Notes: generated by a model from the letters alone, not told the origin. Numbered from the stretch's first letter, positions 55,501 to 63,320 are shown. The stretch is 64,000 bases of DNA from Calothrix sp. PCC 7103 (GCF_000331305.1 NZ_KB217483.1:1282356-1346355), one strand, 5' to 3'. Numbers and translations: made by a program.

Positions 55501-57081
55501 ATTCGGATTATCCCAATCTAAATTAGGTAAAGATTTAAAAGCAACAAACGGTTCCCAATTTTCTTCATGGGTACGTTCGTAAAAACCAGGAGTTGGACTG
55601 CGTAATGTTACCAAGTCAAGTTGCCCATCTCCCGCTAAGTCGAGAAACTGGGCGCCGTTACTTAAAGCCATTACGGGTTTATTAACTACCAACTCAACTT
55701 GTGCAAACTTTGCCTCAACATGCTTAGAACCATTAGTTTGAACGGTATTAACTGGGCTAAGATTACGTTTATAAAACCATCCATTACCTTGCTCAGTCAA
55801 AATTCCCGATAATCCTTCTCCATCTAAATCAACCCATTGGTAACGTGTACCATCCATCCCATAAGGTAGATTTTCTAAACTAGCTGGCTCGACTTCATGT
55901 ACCGTTTCGTCAATGTTGGCTTCGCTGTAGGTAAATTCTAGAGCAGGCAGAGATTTTTGTTTATAGGCGCCTGTTTCTAAACGTCTATAACCAGTTTGTG
56001 TTACCGAAAGTAAAAAAGAATAAATAGGATTACGAACATCACTAGGATTTTGTTCGTATGAATAAGTAAAATCGCTAGACCGTACTAAACAATCTTTTCC
56101 TACACCTACTTCTTCAGGAAAGTGATGAAACATCAACACCCGTTGGCAAAGTCGATAAGTACGAACTTCAAAACCAGCTCGGTATGATGAAAATGGGTCA
56201 TTACGAACCGACCACTGTCCAGAGTCATCTGGTTTGGGGTTAGTAAGATGATGTTCTCCGTAGTCAAATACGACTTTAAACAACCAATCTATATTTGTTG
56301 AGTCATCTACTATTCGAGAACGATTACCATATTTAATTTGTTTGATATAACGATTGGCAGAACGACTTTTTAATGTACGGTTATACTCGTGTGCTTGCGC
56401 TGTATTCACACCAAGGGAATTTTCTGCCTTATATTCATAACGAATGGCATTACCTTTATCATCGTAGCTTTCACAAATCAGCCAACTAAAAACATGTGTT
56501 GAGTGACTTGGGTTTTCAATGCGGCTTTCGGCGGTTTTGCCGTATAACGTTGTAATATTATCTTTTGATATAGAACGCCAATGTGTTTCTCCCGAATCTA
56601 ATTTTGTCCAACGTTCAATTCGAGCAAACAATCCCTCAATTCTGGGACGGTACTTACGAATACGATACCCATCCCGTAATGTTTCATCCACCGTACCATC
56701 AGCTTTTAATACAGGCGCCAAATCTTCTGCACCTGAGAGAATAAAAACATCAGATTCTTCTGAGTCTTGATAACGAGGTAAACCTTTATCCGTCTTGCGT
56801 GTAATAGAAGGAAGCGATAAATTCCAACCTAAACCAAATATGCCATTACCGGCGCCCGAATCATAAGAAATAGAAAGCTGCGGAGCAAACCCAGAACGAC
56901 CAGGACTAGTAGCAATGGGTACACTCATAGAACCAGTACCGGTTACTGGGTTAGCAGCAAATTTCTCACCCATCCCTTTAATGGCGCCTCCTCCTTTCGG
57001 TAAAGACACAGCTTGAGGAGGTGCAAAATAGCTTTTATTTTCTGCTGTTTTATTATCATTTTGGCTTGGGCGATCGAGCAT
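49597..57081 (-). CDS. Fused TcB-TcC (SpvB/Rhs) toxin cocoon with C-terminal effector domain
   Basis: This 2494-residue protein begins with the SpvB domain (LPKGGGAIKGMGEKF, SISYDSGAGNGIFGLGW) and FG-GAP/VCBS-like strands (LDLDGDGHSDILIT, ADMSGDGLTDIVRIRNG) of the TcB propeller. TcdB middle regions and YD/Rhs repeats follow (for example YTYDAHGNMTSM, RYDALNRPIQLV). The Rhs core ends with DPIG, 18 residues and DPSGL (about 2150), the aspartyl autocleavage motif that frees the C-terminal cargo. The cargo (about 2153-2494) is alanine-rich. It has GTGHNMVGV (His about 2291) before NNCATYAASVM (Cys about 2382), the order of circularly permuted NlpC/P60 (LRAT-like) papain-fold enzymes. TcB and TcC are fused, as in many single-chain BC components. 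A GGA-type ribosome site precedes the ATG. Confidence 0.92.
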   Translation of the reverse strand: MLDRPSQNDNKTAENKSYFAPPQAVSLPKGGGAIKGMGEKFAANPVTGTGSMSVPIATSPGRSGFAPQLSISYDSGAGNGIFGLGWNLSLPSITRKTDKGLPRYQDSEESDVFILSGAEDLAPVLKADGTVDETLRDGYRIRKYRPRIEGLFARIERWTKLDSGETHWRSISKDNITTLYGKTAESRIENPSHSTHVFSWLICESYDDKGNAIRYEYKAENSLGVNTAQAHEYNRTLKSRSANRYIKQIKYGNRSRIVDDSTNIDWLFKVVFDYGEHHLTNPKPDDSGQWSVRNDPFSSYRAGFEVRTYRLCQRVLMFHHFPEEVGVGKDCLVRSSDFTYSYEQNPSDVRNPIYSFLLSVTQTGYRRLETGAYKQKSLPALEFTYSEANIDETVHEVEPASLENLPYGMDGTRYQWVDLDGEGLSGILTEQGNGWFYKRNLSPVNTVQTNGSKHVEAKFAQVELVVNKPVMALSNGAQFLDLAGDGQLDLVTLRSPTPGFYERTHEENWEPFVAFKSLPNLDWDNPNLKFIDLDGDGHSDILITEDDCFVWHPSLAEDGFGKAKRVHQSWDEEKAPRIIFSDSTQSIYLADMSGDGLTDIVRIRNGEVCYWANLGYGRFGAKVTMDNSPYFNACDIFNQRRIVLADIDGSGTTDILYLSSEGVQVYFNQSGNGWATKRALKSFPAIDNVVSVTTVDLLGNGTACLVWSSPLPGSIPRVMRYIDLMGGQKPHLLIKTVNNLGAETVVQYATSTKFYLQDKLAGKPWITKLPFPVHVVERVETYDRISKNRFVTRYAYHHGYFDGVEREFRGFGMVEQWDTEEIGTIQPGDTTSNSTNLDAASLVPPVYTKTWFHTGVYIDREHISNYFAQKEYYRESQHKTLLPDTILPGKLTAQEEREACRALKGRILRQEIYALDGSDKQPHPYSVSERNYQIRLEQALQTNRNAVFFAHDSETINYHYERNPNDPRVTHAITLEVDQFGNTLKSVAIVYPRRNPAHPEQAKTLITYTENQVTNKPDEPNWYRIGVPIETRTYEITGLSSKIPFTQDLIRTQLPTASEIAYEIPATSGALQKRLIERIRTLYRKDSEANNIDATSLPLGQIDSLALPCESFKLAFTPGLLTQVYGNKINPNELNTLLSNEGKYVQQDGAWWIPSGRQAFDPNQFYLPVQIKDPFGNLYISTYDIYHLVPIQTVDPLNNTVQIRNNYRTMQPEQVTDPNGNRSQASFDALGMVVGTAIMGKESENKGDTLTNFNADLTDDEIKAFFNSSDPHSLAAQHLGTATTRIIYDLNSTPVCAASIVRETHINDLEAGQQSKVQLSFVYSDGFGREAQTKVQAEPGVLDPDDSNSPILNARWVGTGATIYNNKGKPVKQYEPFFSSTHKFSIEKHGVSSTLFYDPVERVVATLHPNNTYEKVVFNSWEQKTYDVNDTVTFDPKTDLDVQAFFTKLPDVDYLPTWYQQRINGALGTEEKGAASKAAKHADTPTIAYLDTLGRTFLTIADNGNDQKYHTHVELDIEGNQRGVKDALDRVVMKYDYDLLGNSIHQSSMEAGERWMLNNVAGKPIRMWDSRNHTLRTTYDALIRPTQLFVKAVAESEILVEKTIYGEEQGAAKNHRGKIYQHFDSAGVATSVEFDFKGNLEQRTRQLVQNYKTIPDWSSNPNLEAEIFSSSTRYDALNRPIQLVVPHSNQPNTKINIIRPSYNEANLLEKIDVWLGDVAPTTLLNPQLANFHPVINIDYNAKGQRTKIEYGNGAQTEYTYDKKTFRLTHLRTIGSGTLQNLFYTYDPVGNITRIRDDAQQTIFFKGQVVQPHCDYIYDAIYRLIEATGREHIGQIGQPETIWNDEFRVHLPHPNDGQAMRNYTEQYFYDAVGNFEKLIHQAANGNWNRSYTYNEPSLLEPAKKSNRLSSTTVGAKTDSYTYDAHGNMTSMPHLSLMGWNYKDELSATSRQAVNETPAPDKVPETTFYTYDASGQRMRKVTEGQNGARKNERIYLDGFEIYREFDLNGNNIKLAHETLHIMDDRQRIALVETKIVTNPDDESPTQLIRFQFSNHLGSASLELDDRANVISYEEYYSYGNTAYQAVDKNIKAAVKRYRYTGKERDGETGLEYHSARYYVTWLGRWLKPDPIGIKDTINLYQYVSGNPIKMIDPSGLDGWDQALGGLRMVGGAFETFAGGSLIAAGVATSEFGVGFLLIGAGAVVASHGLDTTYAGAQQLVSGSPTDTWTSTRLQQAGMSRTSANLADAGISVVGTLGAGLVTRAPVAAAVVAEGGAEAGPSVSLAFRPGLGTGHNMVGVTTEAGTTTWTHLVTDAPQTTSGIVTGGEAVVVASESGPSAAYATVRVPVTAAQAETALATSTSAVRASAAAEAAGTPAAYGLCTNNCATYAASVMRSAGVSTPPVTTPLLNLGAAALRSPGVVQPVAAAGAVLRLTDAGVSTARASATGASTSSATGIPNPGNYHSFDEFAASVSGPYNTEFLMQQWAEVHGWVSSD

Positions 57082-57850
57082 AAATCTTTTCCTTTAAACT
57101 TACTGGAAGTGGATTTAATCAATGGCCAATTGCTATATTCAATATTTCTCTAACAAATGAGCGTTCATTTCGGCGAAGGTAAGCACTAATGAGTATAAAT
57201 ACTTTTAATTTTAACTGTGAACACACCCTAAGTACGCGCAGCTTATAGATAAAAATTATTTTCTCAACTAGAATCATTAAATTAAAAATTTGCCCAGAAA
57301 CTCTTTTGTCATGTAATATTTGCACTTCAAAGTTGTCTCAACAGCGATAAGAGTTGAGAAAATGTTTAATAAAGGCAAAAGGTAGATATTTAATAGATAC
57401 TGTTGACTAAAATATACCTTGAATAATCAAAATACTTTACGTCAGGTATACATTGTAAGTAGCAAGTTCAGTCCTTATAGTATCGGAACTCTGAACCTAA
57501 ACGCAGAACAAGCAGTTCTTGAAGCTTCCATACTATGGATGAAAGCAGGTAAACCTTAAGGTAATTACTCTATAAGCACTCGTGTATATTTTTACAGTTA
57601 CTTGATAGAAATAACCTTAGTTTTTTATAAATGTTTACAATCTTTACGATATTGCTCTTGTTTGTCTGATGCATTACTTGATACCAATATATACATAGAT
57701 AGTATAGGAAGCTAGGTAGGCGATTAAATCAATGTTTGTAACAATATTGCTACCCGGTATTAAGTTTTTGTAATTTAGGGTGCGTTTGTTAGTCTTGAAC
57801 GCGCGCTTAAAGCTAGAATTTCAGCTTGGCATTTCAAAGGCAAACCCCGT
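57082..57850. other. Non-coding region upstream of the toxin locus
   Basis: This 769-bp stretch should hold the promoter of the TcB-TcC gene. No convincing gene is present. A 46-codon plus-strand frame (TTG 57419 to TAA 57559) has protein-like composition, ending ASILWMKAGKP, but lacks a ribosome site and may be a remnant. A 68-codon minus-strand frame (57119-57325) looks like chance. Confidence 0.45.
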
Positions 57851-58288
57851 TTATGCTTGTTTATGCAAAGCTTTGTAACATTCTGGAGGTGGCATTTCCG
57901 GCTGTTGCATTGCCATAGACATGGCGCCATCGCGATTTACATAAACCATAATTACATCAACAGGGGGTTCGTAAATTTCCGCCATACTTTCTATTGTTTC
58001 AACACTTCCAGCTTCCACGCCAAGTTTGCATAATTCTTTTGAGATATGTTGACGTGGAATGTAAGTAATACTAGCAGAGGCATTCGCAACATCTATAACT
58101 AAAACAATACCAGGAAACTGTGCTTCTTGGAAACCTTCCCAAGCAATACTACCTATTAAAATACTATTTTCTTCAAAAAAATCATTTGCATCAAAACAAG
58201 CTTGGAATTTATCTCCTTTTGATGTAGAAGCGTGAGACTTCTTTTTCTGTTTGACTAAATCTCCAAAACCCTTAGATTTCTTAACCAT
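57851..58288 (-). CDS. Hypothetical protein, 145 residues
   Basis: The ATG at 58288 is preceded by GAGGTG at a 9-base spacing, so it is preferred over an upstream start at 58321. The N-terminal 30 residues are lysine-rich and disordered. The rest is an alpha/beta domain with SILIGSIAWEGFQE and VDVIMVYVNRDG. It follows the 295-residue gene by about 115 bp on the same strand and may be co-expressed. I do not recognise the family. Confidence 0.55.
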   Translation of the reverse strand: MVKKSKGFGDLVKQKKKSHASTSKGDKFQACFDANDFFEENSILIGSIAWEGFQEAQFPGIVLVIDVANASASITYIPRQHISKELCKLGVEAGSVETIESMAEIYEPPVDVIMVYVNRDGAMSMAMQQPEMPPPECYKALHKQA

Positions 58289-58403
58289 AATTACTTGCAC
58301 CTCATATAAAGTATATTGCAATTAAATGAATTATACTCCTCTTCGTGTACGAAAAGGGCGCCTTTATGCGGAGTGGGGTTCTTTATAGATACTTCCCTAC
58401 CTA

Positions 58404-59291
58404 CTATTTTCCTTTAAGATGAAAATAATATACAAATTGTTGTTTTGTATTTGGAAGAATCTGCTTTACTGTTTGCTCAACATCAGCTTTTGTTCTACCA
58501 CTAGCAATAGGAGTGAATTCAAATAAAGCAAACCAGACATCATTTAAACCTATGTCTCGCCATTGCTTGCTAAACTTCTTTGCATAAACCTTAGCAATAT
58601 CTTGATAATAAATTTGTTTTAATTCTAAGCTTTTATCTCTAAGGTCTTGAATTTCATGCCAATGTTCTTCCAGACTTTTCTGACTTTTCAAATAAGTCTT
58701 TAATTTAGCTACATCTACCGTTTCAATCTCCGATACAGTAGTTGTTAATGAAGTAATAATACCAAATCTTGCTTTCGCTTCTTCATAAGTTTCTTTAAGC
58801 CCACTCCGAAAACCACCGCCAAAAAACATATTCGAGGACTGAAAAATTCCATCTGAGACAATCTTATCCTTGAAAGGTAGCAAGACTGTCTCAACGAACT
58901 TGGGCAGATACTCCCCAACTATTTCCTCAAAAGGACTGTAAAGAGACAATACCCCATAAACTTTATGAGGCTGATCAGCGGTCAAAAAAATTGTGTACTT
59001 TTTCAGATACCGAAAAATAAAAAATTTACCTTGAATAAAGCCTTTCCAACTTTGAACAACAGAAATATCTTCAGTTGATATTGTTGCTAAATTATCTTGA
59101 ATAAAATTATCGAAAAGCTCAATATTCTGGTAAAGTGTACTTCGGATTTTTACAGTATCTTCAAAGGGACACTTTTCTATGTCCTCCGGCTTTTTGATGC
59201 CAGAGCTTATCTGAAATTTTTGATTTGTGTAAACCAGTAGGGGTTTAAACAAACTAAAAAAATAGTCGGCTTCTGATTGTGATAGCTGCAT
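58404..59291 (-). CDS. Hypothetical protein, 295 residues
   Basis: This soluble protein has an N-terminal helical part, then a mixed domain with VVQSWKGFIQGKFFIFRYLKKYTIFL and YGVLSLYSPFEEIVGEYLP. A glycine loop FFGGGFRSGLKETYEEAKARFG (about residues 160-182) resembles a conserved motif of a widespread uncharacterised family. The last third is helical with many lysines. It precedes the 145-residue hypothetical gene on the same strand. No enzyme motif was identified. Confidence 0.6.
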   Translation of the reverse strand: MQLSQSEADYFFSLFKPLLVYTNQKFQISSGIKKPEDIEKCPFEDTVKIRSTLYQNIELFDNFIQDNLATISTEDISVVQSWKGFIQGKFFIFRYLKKYTIFLTADQPHKVYGVLSLYSPFEEIVGEYLPKFVETVLLPFKDKIVSDGIFQSSNMFFGGGFRSGLKETYEEAKARFGIITSLTTTVSEIETVDVAKLKTYLKSQKSLEEHWHEIQDLRDKSLELKQIYYQDIAKVYAKKFSKQWRDIGLNDVWFALFEFTPIASGRTKADVEQTVKQILPNTKQQFVYYFHLKGK

Positions 59292-59400
59292 TTCTAAAAT
59301 TGAGTTAGAGTCTCCTTAATGTTAGACTACCTTGTTAAGGGAACAAGTTATACAGTGCTTAATAATTTTTTTCTCTTGACTCTCTCAAGTTAAACAATAT

Positions 59401-59868
59401 TTACCGAAAAATTGCATCATCGATTGTTCGTCCGGCAACAGGAACAGAAAGTACAATCGAAGTGGTAACTGTTGCATAGGGAATAAAGCGGTCAACAAGT
59501 TGCTCTAAGTGGCTGACAGAAGTAACAGCGACCTTGAGTAAATAATGGTCGTTACCTGCCACTCGGTAACTGGCTAAAACCTCCGGACACTCGTCCATAA
59601 GCGCGCGAACTTCATCACATCTATAGCCAAATGATTTGATAGTGATGAAAGCTGCAATCGGTAATCCTAGTTTTTCAAGGTTAAGCGAAGCACGGTAGCC
59701 AGTGATAATTTCCGCTTCTTCTAAACGGCGAACGCGGTCTGCAACTGCTGGTGATGATAATCCCACTCGTTGACCCAGTTCCTTGAAGGGAATACGACCA
59801 TCTTCTTGTAAAATTTTCAGAATCTGCCAGCTAGTATCATCAAGTAACTTTTGTTGATTATTTAGCAT
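59401..59868 (-). CDS. Lrp/AsnC-family transcriptional regulator
   Basis: This 155-residue protein has the family layout. The N-terminal helix-turn-helix spans about 12-58 (LLDDTSWQILKILQEDGRI, then LGQRVGLSSPAVADRVRRLE). The RAM/AsnC ligand domain spans about 65-150, with VAGNDHYLLKVAVTS. It is divergent from an Old Yellow Enzyme gene 141 bp away, the usual arrangement for local control. Members form octameric rings and sense amino acids or related small molecules. The ligand here is unknown. Confidence 0.92.
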   Translation of the reverse strand: MLNNQQKLLDDTSWQILKILQEDGRIPFKELGQRVGLSSPAVADRVRRLEEAEIITGYRASLNLEKLGLPIAAFITIKSFGYRCDEVRALMDECPEVLASYRVAGNDHYLLKVAVTSVSHLEQLVDRFIPYATVTTSIVLSVPVAGRTIDDAIFR

Positions 59869-59922
59869 ATTTTAAATTAATAAACTAAAAAACACGAATA
59901 GCATTACTATTTTAAGTTATTT

Positions 59923-59968
59923 AGTCAAAATAGCTTACTTTTGTTATTCTTTTTGACAAATTAGCTTT
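59923..59968. promoter_or_regulatory. Direct repeats between the Lrp and OYE genes
   Basis: GTCAAAATAGCTTA (starting 59923) recurs as TGACAAATTAGCTTT (starting about 59954), about three helical turns apart, in the divergent promoter region. Repeated sites on one DNA face would suit an Lrp-type multimer. The match is imperfect. Confidence 0.3.
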
Positions 59969-60009
59969 GTAATATTAATTATGTTAGTCGATGTATAAGG
60001 TATTTGTAA

Positions 60010-61113
60010 GTGCATAACCTGACACTCAAACTGCTGTCTCCAGCAACTCTTGGTACATTAAAACTTCCTAACCGCATGATTTTGGCGCCACTAACTCGAT
60101 GCCGTGCTGGTGCTGGGTATGTGCCGCAACCAATCAACGCTACATATTATGCACAGCGAGCTTCTGCAGGATTAATTATTAGCGAAGCAACCCAAGTCTC
60201 AATAAATGGTATTGGCTATCCAAATACACCCGGAATTTATAACCAAACTCAAGTTGAAGGATGGAAACAAGTAATTGACGCGGTACACAAAGAAGGAGGA
60301 AGAATTTTTTTACAACTTTGGCACGCAGGAAGAGTTGCTCACCCTTCCTTATTACCATCTGGTGAAATGCCAGTGGCGCCAAGTGCCATTGCTGCAAATT
60401 GTATGGCAGATACTACAGATGGACAGCAACCACACGTAACTCCCAAAGCTTTAACACTGGCAGAAATATCGGGTATTGTCGAAGCGTTTCAAAAAGGAGC
60501 AAAAAATGCTTTGGATGCTGGATTTGATGGAGTTGAGATTCACGGCGCCAACGGATATTTGCTTGACCAATTTTTGCAAGATAACTCCAATCACCGAACG
60601 GATGAGTATGGAGGAGAAATTGCGAATCGCGCGCGTTCATTATTGGAAGTAACCCAAGCAGTGATTGAGGTGTGGGGCAAAGAAAAAGTCGGTGTGCGTT
60701 TATCTCCAAGTAGTACGTTTAACGACATGCATGATTCAAACAAAACCGCAACTTTTAGCTATGTTGGTGATGCGTTGAATAAGTTTAACCTTGCTTATCT
60801 CCACATTGTTGAGCCACGCATTCAAGGCAATGTCACTATTACTGATGATGGTACAGGTTTAGGCGCCCGTTTCTTTCGTTCAATTTTTCAAGGTTCAATT
60901 ATTACAGCAGGTGGCTATGACCGTGAAAGCGGAGAAGCTGTTTTGCAAAACAATGATGCCGATTTTGTTGCCTATGGTCGTCTTTTTCTCGCTAATCCAG
61001 ATTTACCATTACGCTTTGCACTCTCTAAGCCGCTAAATCGGTATGACCGTAATACATTTTATAGCAGTGGCGCACAAGGATACATCGACTACCCAACGCT
61101 TGAAAAAATTTAA
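60010..61113 (+). CDS. Old Yellow Enzyme (FMN-dependent alkene reductase)
   Basis: This 367-residue flavoprotein starts with GTG at 60010. Motifs include MILAPLTRCRA (about 22-32), LQLWHAGRVAHP with the FMN/substrate His region, GFDGVEIHGANGYLLDQFL (about 173-191), and the diagnostic HRTDEYGGEIANRAR (about 198-212). Members of this family reduce activated C=C bonds of enones, maleimides or nitroesters with NAD(P)H. The divergent Lrp/AsnC gene probably regulates it. The physiological substrate is unknown; a stress-detoxification role is common in cyanobacteria. Confidence 0.94.
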   Translation: MHNLTLKLLSPATLGTLKLPNRMILAPLTRCRAGAGYVPQPINATYYAQRASAGLIISEATQVSINGIGYPNTPGIYNQTQVEGWKQVIDAVHKEGGRIFLQLWHAGRVAHPSLLPSGEMPVAPSAIAANCMADTTDGQQPHVTPKALTLAEISGIVEAFQKGAKNALDAGFDGVEIHGANGYLLDQFLQDNSNHRTDEYGGEIANRARSLLEVTQAVIEVWGKEKVGVRLSPSSTFNDMHDSNKTATFSYVGDALNKFNLAYLHIVEPRIQGNVTITDDGTGLGARFFRSIFQGSIITAGGYDRESGEAVLQNNDADFVAYGRLFLANPDLPLRFALSKPLNRYDRNTFYSSGAQGYIDYPTLEKI

Positions 61114-61758
61114 AAGTGAGAGCTATAAATTTAGATTAGTTCTATTTTACTATACTATATGATTTGCATCAGGTCGTGTTGAAGTGCGGCGCCTCCCAAG
61201 CTTCTCACGACTTTCGTTGGACTATGAATATGCCATTTGAATTTTATAATACAATTGAACCAAAAGTAATAACCTTTAAAATAGTAAAAATGTCTTCATA
61301 CGATAAGAAACTTTTTTATCCGAGATTGAGATTATTTAATACAAAACTTTATTCAGTAATTAAACTGTTATAAAAAATATACTGTGCTTTAAATGCCAAT
61401 AATACAGGCAAATTAGGCGTTATAAACTTAATTCATTAAAATCCTGAGATTATTTTTATTGCTTTTTATACAGTTCAGATATTGATTATACCAATTTTTC
61501 AAAATCAAGGAACATATCAGTTATTAAATAAATCAAAAGCTTACAAATGGATTTTGCTAAGGCTTCTAAGTATTTAATGCTGTGGCTAAATTGCGGTAGT
61601 AAATTAATGGCTGCTAACAAGGATAAAATCCTAAAAGCGCAGAAGTTTAGTTGAGTGAAAAGTTAGCTCAAAACTAATCAAGTATACTATTTTTTTAAAG
61701 TTCTCTATTAGTAAATCAGTATCAAATTATATTTTATTGATTATTTAGGTATTTACAA
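61114..61758. other. Non-coding region between the OYE and response-regulator genes
   Basis: This is 645 bp of AT-rich DNA. A short GC-richer patch at about 61165-61225 (with one GGCGCC) could be the end of a lost gene. Its plus-strand 69-codon frame is not convincing. The promoter of the response regulator should be within the last 150 bp. Confidence 0.4.
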
Positions 61759-62448
61759 ATGATTAAGGTGCTTATTGTAGATGAGCAAGAGCTTATCCGC
61801 TTTGCGATTCGAGTTGTTCTTGAGAGAAATGAAAACATTCAGGTATGTGGGGAAGTCGCAACCGAAGCTGAAGTAATAAAGCTAATAAAATATTCTGATC
61901 CAGATATTGTATTGGTTGATATTGGCTTTCCTAATTATAGTGGTATTGAAATCACAAGAAAAATCAAGAAGCTATCACCACATATAAAAATTATTGTTTT
62001 CAACGCTCAAGCTGATGAAACATTAGTAAAAGATGCTTTTGCAGCTGGCGCCGACTCTTGCTGTACTAATAGATTAACTAAAGAGAAATTAATAGAAGTG
62101 GTTGATACAACTTTTAAAGGAGAAACATGGATAGACCCAGCTATTGGTAAAATAGTTATTCAAAATATGCAGCCTCAGCCAGTGCAGTTTAAAATTAAAA
62201 AAGTTTGTAGTTTGACAAAAGCTTTACTTACTTCTAGGGAAATGGAAGTTCTGCAAATGATTGCTTCAGGTTACAAAAACCGTCAAATTGCACAAAATCT
62301 ACATTTAAGCGTTGGTACAGTAAGGTCTCATGTTCATCGTATCTTAGGAAAACTAGATTGTGAAAGTCGCGGTCAGGCTGCTGTTAAAGCAATTACTGAA
62401 GGACTTGTTGATAATTATCAACTAGAGGAAATTAGATTACCAGCATAA
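61759..62448 (+). CDS. NarL/FixJ-type response regulator, atypical receiver
   Basis: This 229-residue protein has a receiver domain (1-120) and a LuxR-type helix-turn-helix (about 150-215, LTSREMEVLQMIASGYKNRQIAQNL). The phosphorylation Asp (D54 in LVDIGFPNYSG) and one acidic partner (D8) are present. The switch Ser/Thr is replaced by Asn (N82), and the conserved Lys of the GADGYLLK motif is missing (GADSCCTN). It may therefore be only weakly phosphorylated or signal differently. No histidine kinase gene lies beside it. Its targets are unknown. Confidence 0.85.
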   Translation: MIKVLIVDEQELIRFAIRVVLERNENIQVCGEVATEAEVIKLIKYSDPDIVLVDIGFPNYSGIEITRKIKKLSPHIKIIVFNAQADETLVKDAFAAGADSCCTNRLTKEKLIEVVDTTFKGETWIDPAIGKIVIQNMQPQPVQFKIKKVCSLTKALLTSREMEVLQMIASGYKNRQIAQNLHLSVGTVRSHVHRILGKLDCESRGQAAVKAITEGLVDNYQLEEIRLPA

Positions 62449-62459
62449 GTAATGCATGG

Positions 62460-62555
62460 TTAAACCTGTAAGATTGGAGCGTTGTTAGCATTATAAGCTA
62501 ACAATTCTTCAATTCTCATACTTATATCTTGTATAATTATTGTTTCGCCATACAT
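62460..62555 (-). CDS. Possible 31-residue peptide after the XRE gene
   Basis: A short minus-strand frame with protein-like content (MYGETIIIQDISMRIEEL, then LAYNANNAPILQV) ends at 62460. The same frame continues upstream as NNWEEIE until a TGA that overlaps the end of the XRE gene. It may be a separate small gene or an ancestral C-terminal extension now out of frame. No clear ribosome site is visible. Confidence 0.3.
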   Translation of the reverse strand: MYGETIIIQDISMRIEELLAYNANNAPILQV

Positions 62556-62584
62556 TTCTATTTCTTCCCAGTTGTTATAAACAT

Positions 62585-62824
62585 TTAATCATCAAAGCTC
62601 ACTCCTAAATCAACACCCAAAGCTTTCTCAATACCTCGTAATGTAGCAATTGGTAATTCTCGAATTTTTTCATTCTCAACCCTGTTCCAGTGGGGAACGC
62701 TAATCCCTGCGGCAGCTGCTAGTTCTGCAAGAGGCTTATTTGAGGCTTGCCGATAGTTTCTTATACGCTTGCCCAAACCCGGAAACTCTTTACTAAAGGT
62801 AACTCGCATTAATGTTGATTCCAT
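62585..62824 (-). CDS. Small XRE-family helix-turn-helix regulator
   Basis: The ATG at 62824 follows a GGAG about 10 bases upstream, giving 79 residues. An upstream in-frame start at 62845 adds seven. The helix-turn-helix is in LGKRIRNYRQASNKPLAELA and AAAGISVPHWNRVE. The tail (IATLRGIEKALGVDLGVSF) completes the usual five-helix domain. Single-domain XRE proteins commonly repress neighbouring mobile or toxin-antitoxin genes. It is divergent from the 102-residue gene. Confidence 0.82.
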   Translation of the reverse strand: MESTLMRVTFSKEFPGLGKRIRNYRQASNKPLAELAAAAGISVPHWNRVENEKIRELPIATLRGIEKALGVDLGVSFDD

Positions 62825-62920
62825 AAGTATCTCGCTCCATATCATTTCATATATATATTAGTATAACTTATCAAGAATTACATTGCTAGTATTACTTGTC
62901 ATGTAATATAATGATAACAA

Positions 62921-62957
62921 GAAAGGCGCCCCCGTCTCGCAAACCAAAGCGCCTTTC
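62921..62957 (+). promoter_or_regulatory. GAAAGGCGC/GCGCCTTTC hairpin in the leader of the 102-residue gene
   Basis: GAAAGGCGC (62921-62929) pairs exactly with GCGCCTTTC (62949-62957) over a 19-base loop, 14 bases before the ATG. There is no T-run, so it is not a normal terminator. It could influence translation of the leader. A second GGCGCC-centred sequence ending in GGCGCCTTTCC occurs ahead of the next gene (63289-63320). Confidence 0.35.
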
Positions 62958-62971
62958 CCTCCAAAATAAAC

Positions 62972-63280
62972 ATGGATATTACGATTATGACATTTTCAAC
63001 GATTGAACCTCAAGCAATCGCTCCATTTGTGCTGGAGCAAGATTCTGATTCTTGTTTTCCACGGGAATTAGAGATTGATGGAGTTTTGGATAAAGTCTTT
63101 GGGACATTATACCGAGTTTGGCTTGGTCATCATTACATTGGTAGCCTTTACCAAGATTTAGATGATAAGTGGATTGCTCAACCTGTATATGGTGTAGTTA
63201 ACGGTAGGTTTAATACTGATACTCAAGCAATCTTGATAATCCTGTTTTTAACTGGAAACTTGGCTGCAACCGTAGTTTAA
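62972..63280 (+). CDS. Hypothetical protein, 102 residues
   Basis: This short mixed alpha/beta protein has an FGTLYRVWLGHHYIGSLYQDLDDKWIAQPVYG core that resembles small proteins common in cyanobacterial plasmids and genomes; I do not recognise a named family. The C-terminal end is hydrophobic. It precedes a BRO-N-like gene in the same direction with an 86-bp gap. Confidence 0.5.
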   Translation: MDITIMTFSTIEPQAIAPFVLEQDSDSCFPRELEIDGVLDKVFGTLYRVWLGHHYIGSLYQDLDDKWIAQPVYGVVNGRFNTDTQAILIILFLTGNLAATVV

Positions 63281-63288
63281 CAACTGGA

Positions 63289-63320
63289 GGGCGCCTGATA
63301 TTATTCTGCGGGCGCCTTTC
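63289..63320. repeat. Pair of GGCGCC sites before the BRO-N-like gene
   Basis: Two GGGCGCC(T) sites about 20 bp apart can pair with each other. The second continues as GGCGCCTTTCC, nearly the same as the right arm of the 62921-62957 hairpin. They lie in the 86-bp gap ahead of the BRO-N-like gene and may act as an RNA stem. Confidence 0.3.

Noticed and set aside
57119-57325. A 68-codon minus-strand frame upstream of the toxin genes
   Set aside because: Low-complexity hydrophobic composition, no start context, and it lies in the expected promoter region.
61164-61373. A 69-codon plus-strand frame after the Old Yellow Enzyme
   Set aside because: The start lacks a ribosome site and the second half is AT-rich chance sequence; a remnant is possible but unsupported.
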